A DNA stretch of 15,189 nucleotides from RUG11867 sp964553435 (lineage in GTDB: Bacteria > Bacillota_I > Bacilli_A > RF39 > UBA660), in the NCBI GenBank assembly GCA_964553435.1, contig CAZKKM010000034.1:1-15189 (forward strand), in the 5' to 3' direction. The notes under the pieces were generated by a model. The model was not told the origin of the DNA. It saw nothing but the letters and a program-made list of their open reading frames with translations, and searched no databases. The number at the start of each line of letters is the position of its first letter. The stretch's first letter is position 1. A program made the position numbers and the translations under genes. Shown in pieces: positions 15,156 through 15,189 of this stretch.

Positions 15156-15189
15156 TCATTACCTCCAAATACTTCATACAAGTAGTTTA

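Overview
The window looks like chromosomal DNA from a low-GC Gram-positive bacterium (Bacillota, gut Bacilli or Clostridia type). The signs are a tRNA-Phe T-box ahead of pheST, Shine-Dalgarno sequences of the AGAGGTG/AAGGAGGT type, GTG and TTG starts, a Firmicutes-type secreted nuclease with an NRCHLIGY core, and a LysM amidase. TGA is used as a stop, so this is not a code-4 mollicute. I cannot name the species.

Layout. 1-418: debris, including a short remnant of an AAA ATPase with an intact Walker B, then an extended -10 promoter. 419-1321 (+): a SAM-binding-fold protein resembling DUF3419. 1586-3142 (-): an XRE helix-turn-helix regulator fused to a multi-pass membrane domain. It is divergent from a (+) gene cluster at 3395-7635: an MMPL/RND-type exporter, a secreted protein with Leu-x-x-Gly heptads joined to it by a TAATG overlap, and a TetR regulator with its own promoter. 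A two-way terminator separates tetR from the convergent pheT and pheS genes (-), which lie behind a complete T-box leader with a UUC specifier and a TTGAAA-17-TACAAT promoter. Upstream of that is a membrane-anchored protein of unknown function (11391-12176, -).

12232-12622 holds a compact small-ORF locus with its own promoter, strong SD, 27-codon ORF and terminator. 12659-13363 (+) encodes a secreted, probably lipid-anchored, DNA/RNA non-specific nuclease. On the right, 13546-14505 (-) is a 5'-truncated N-acetylmuramoyl-L-alanine amidase keeping its C-terminal catalytic part and four LysM repeats. Its front end is replaced by a very AT-rich gene for a two-TM protein of unknown function (14520-15155, -). 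Composition changes at both ends of the window: TCG/CGA trinucleotides are frequent in the middle and scarce at the edges, which suggests the flanks are acquired or rearranged DNA.

How the genes work together. The pump, the heptad-repeat protein and TetR form a plausible self-regulated export module: the sequence GTGACTG-NN-CTTT occurs at both the pump promoter and the tetR promoter, overlapping or adjoining the -35 in each, and is a candidate shared operator. pheST is a textbook aminoacyl-tRNA synthetase operon under T-box control. I found no CRISPR array, tRNA, rRNA or complete mobile element. The least explained parts are the small-ORF locus, the candidate operator pair and the amidase junction.
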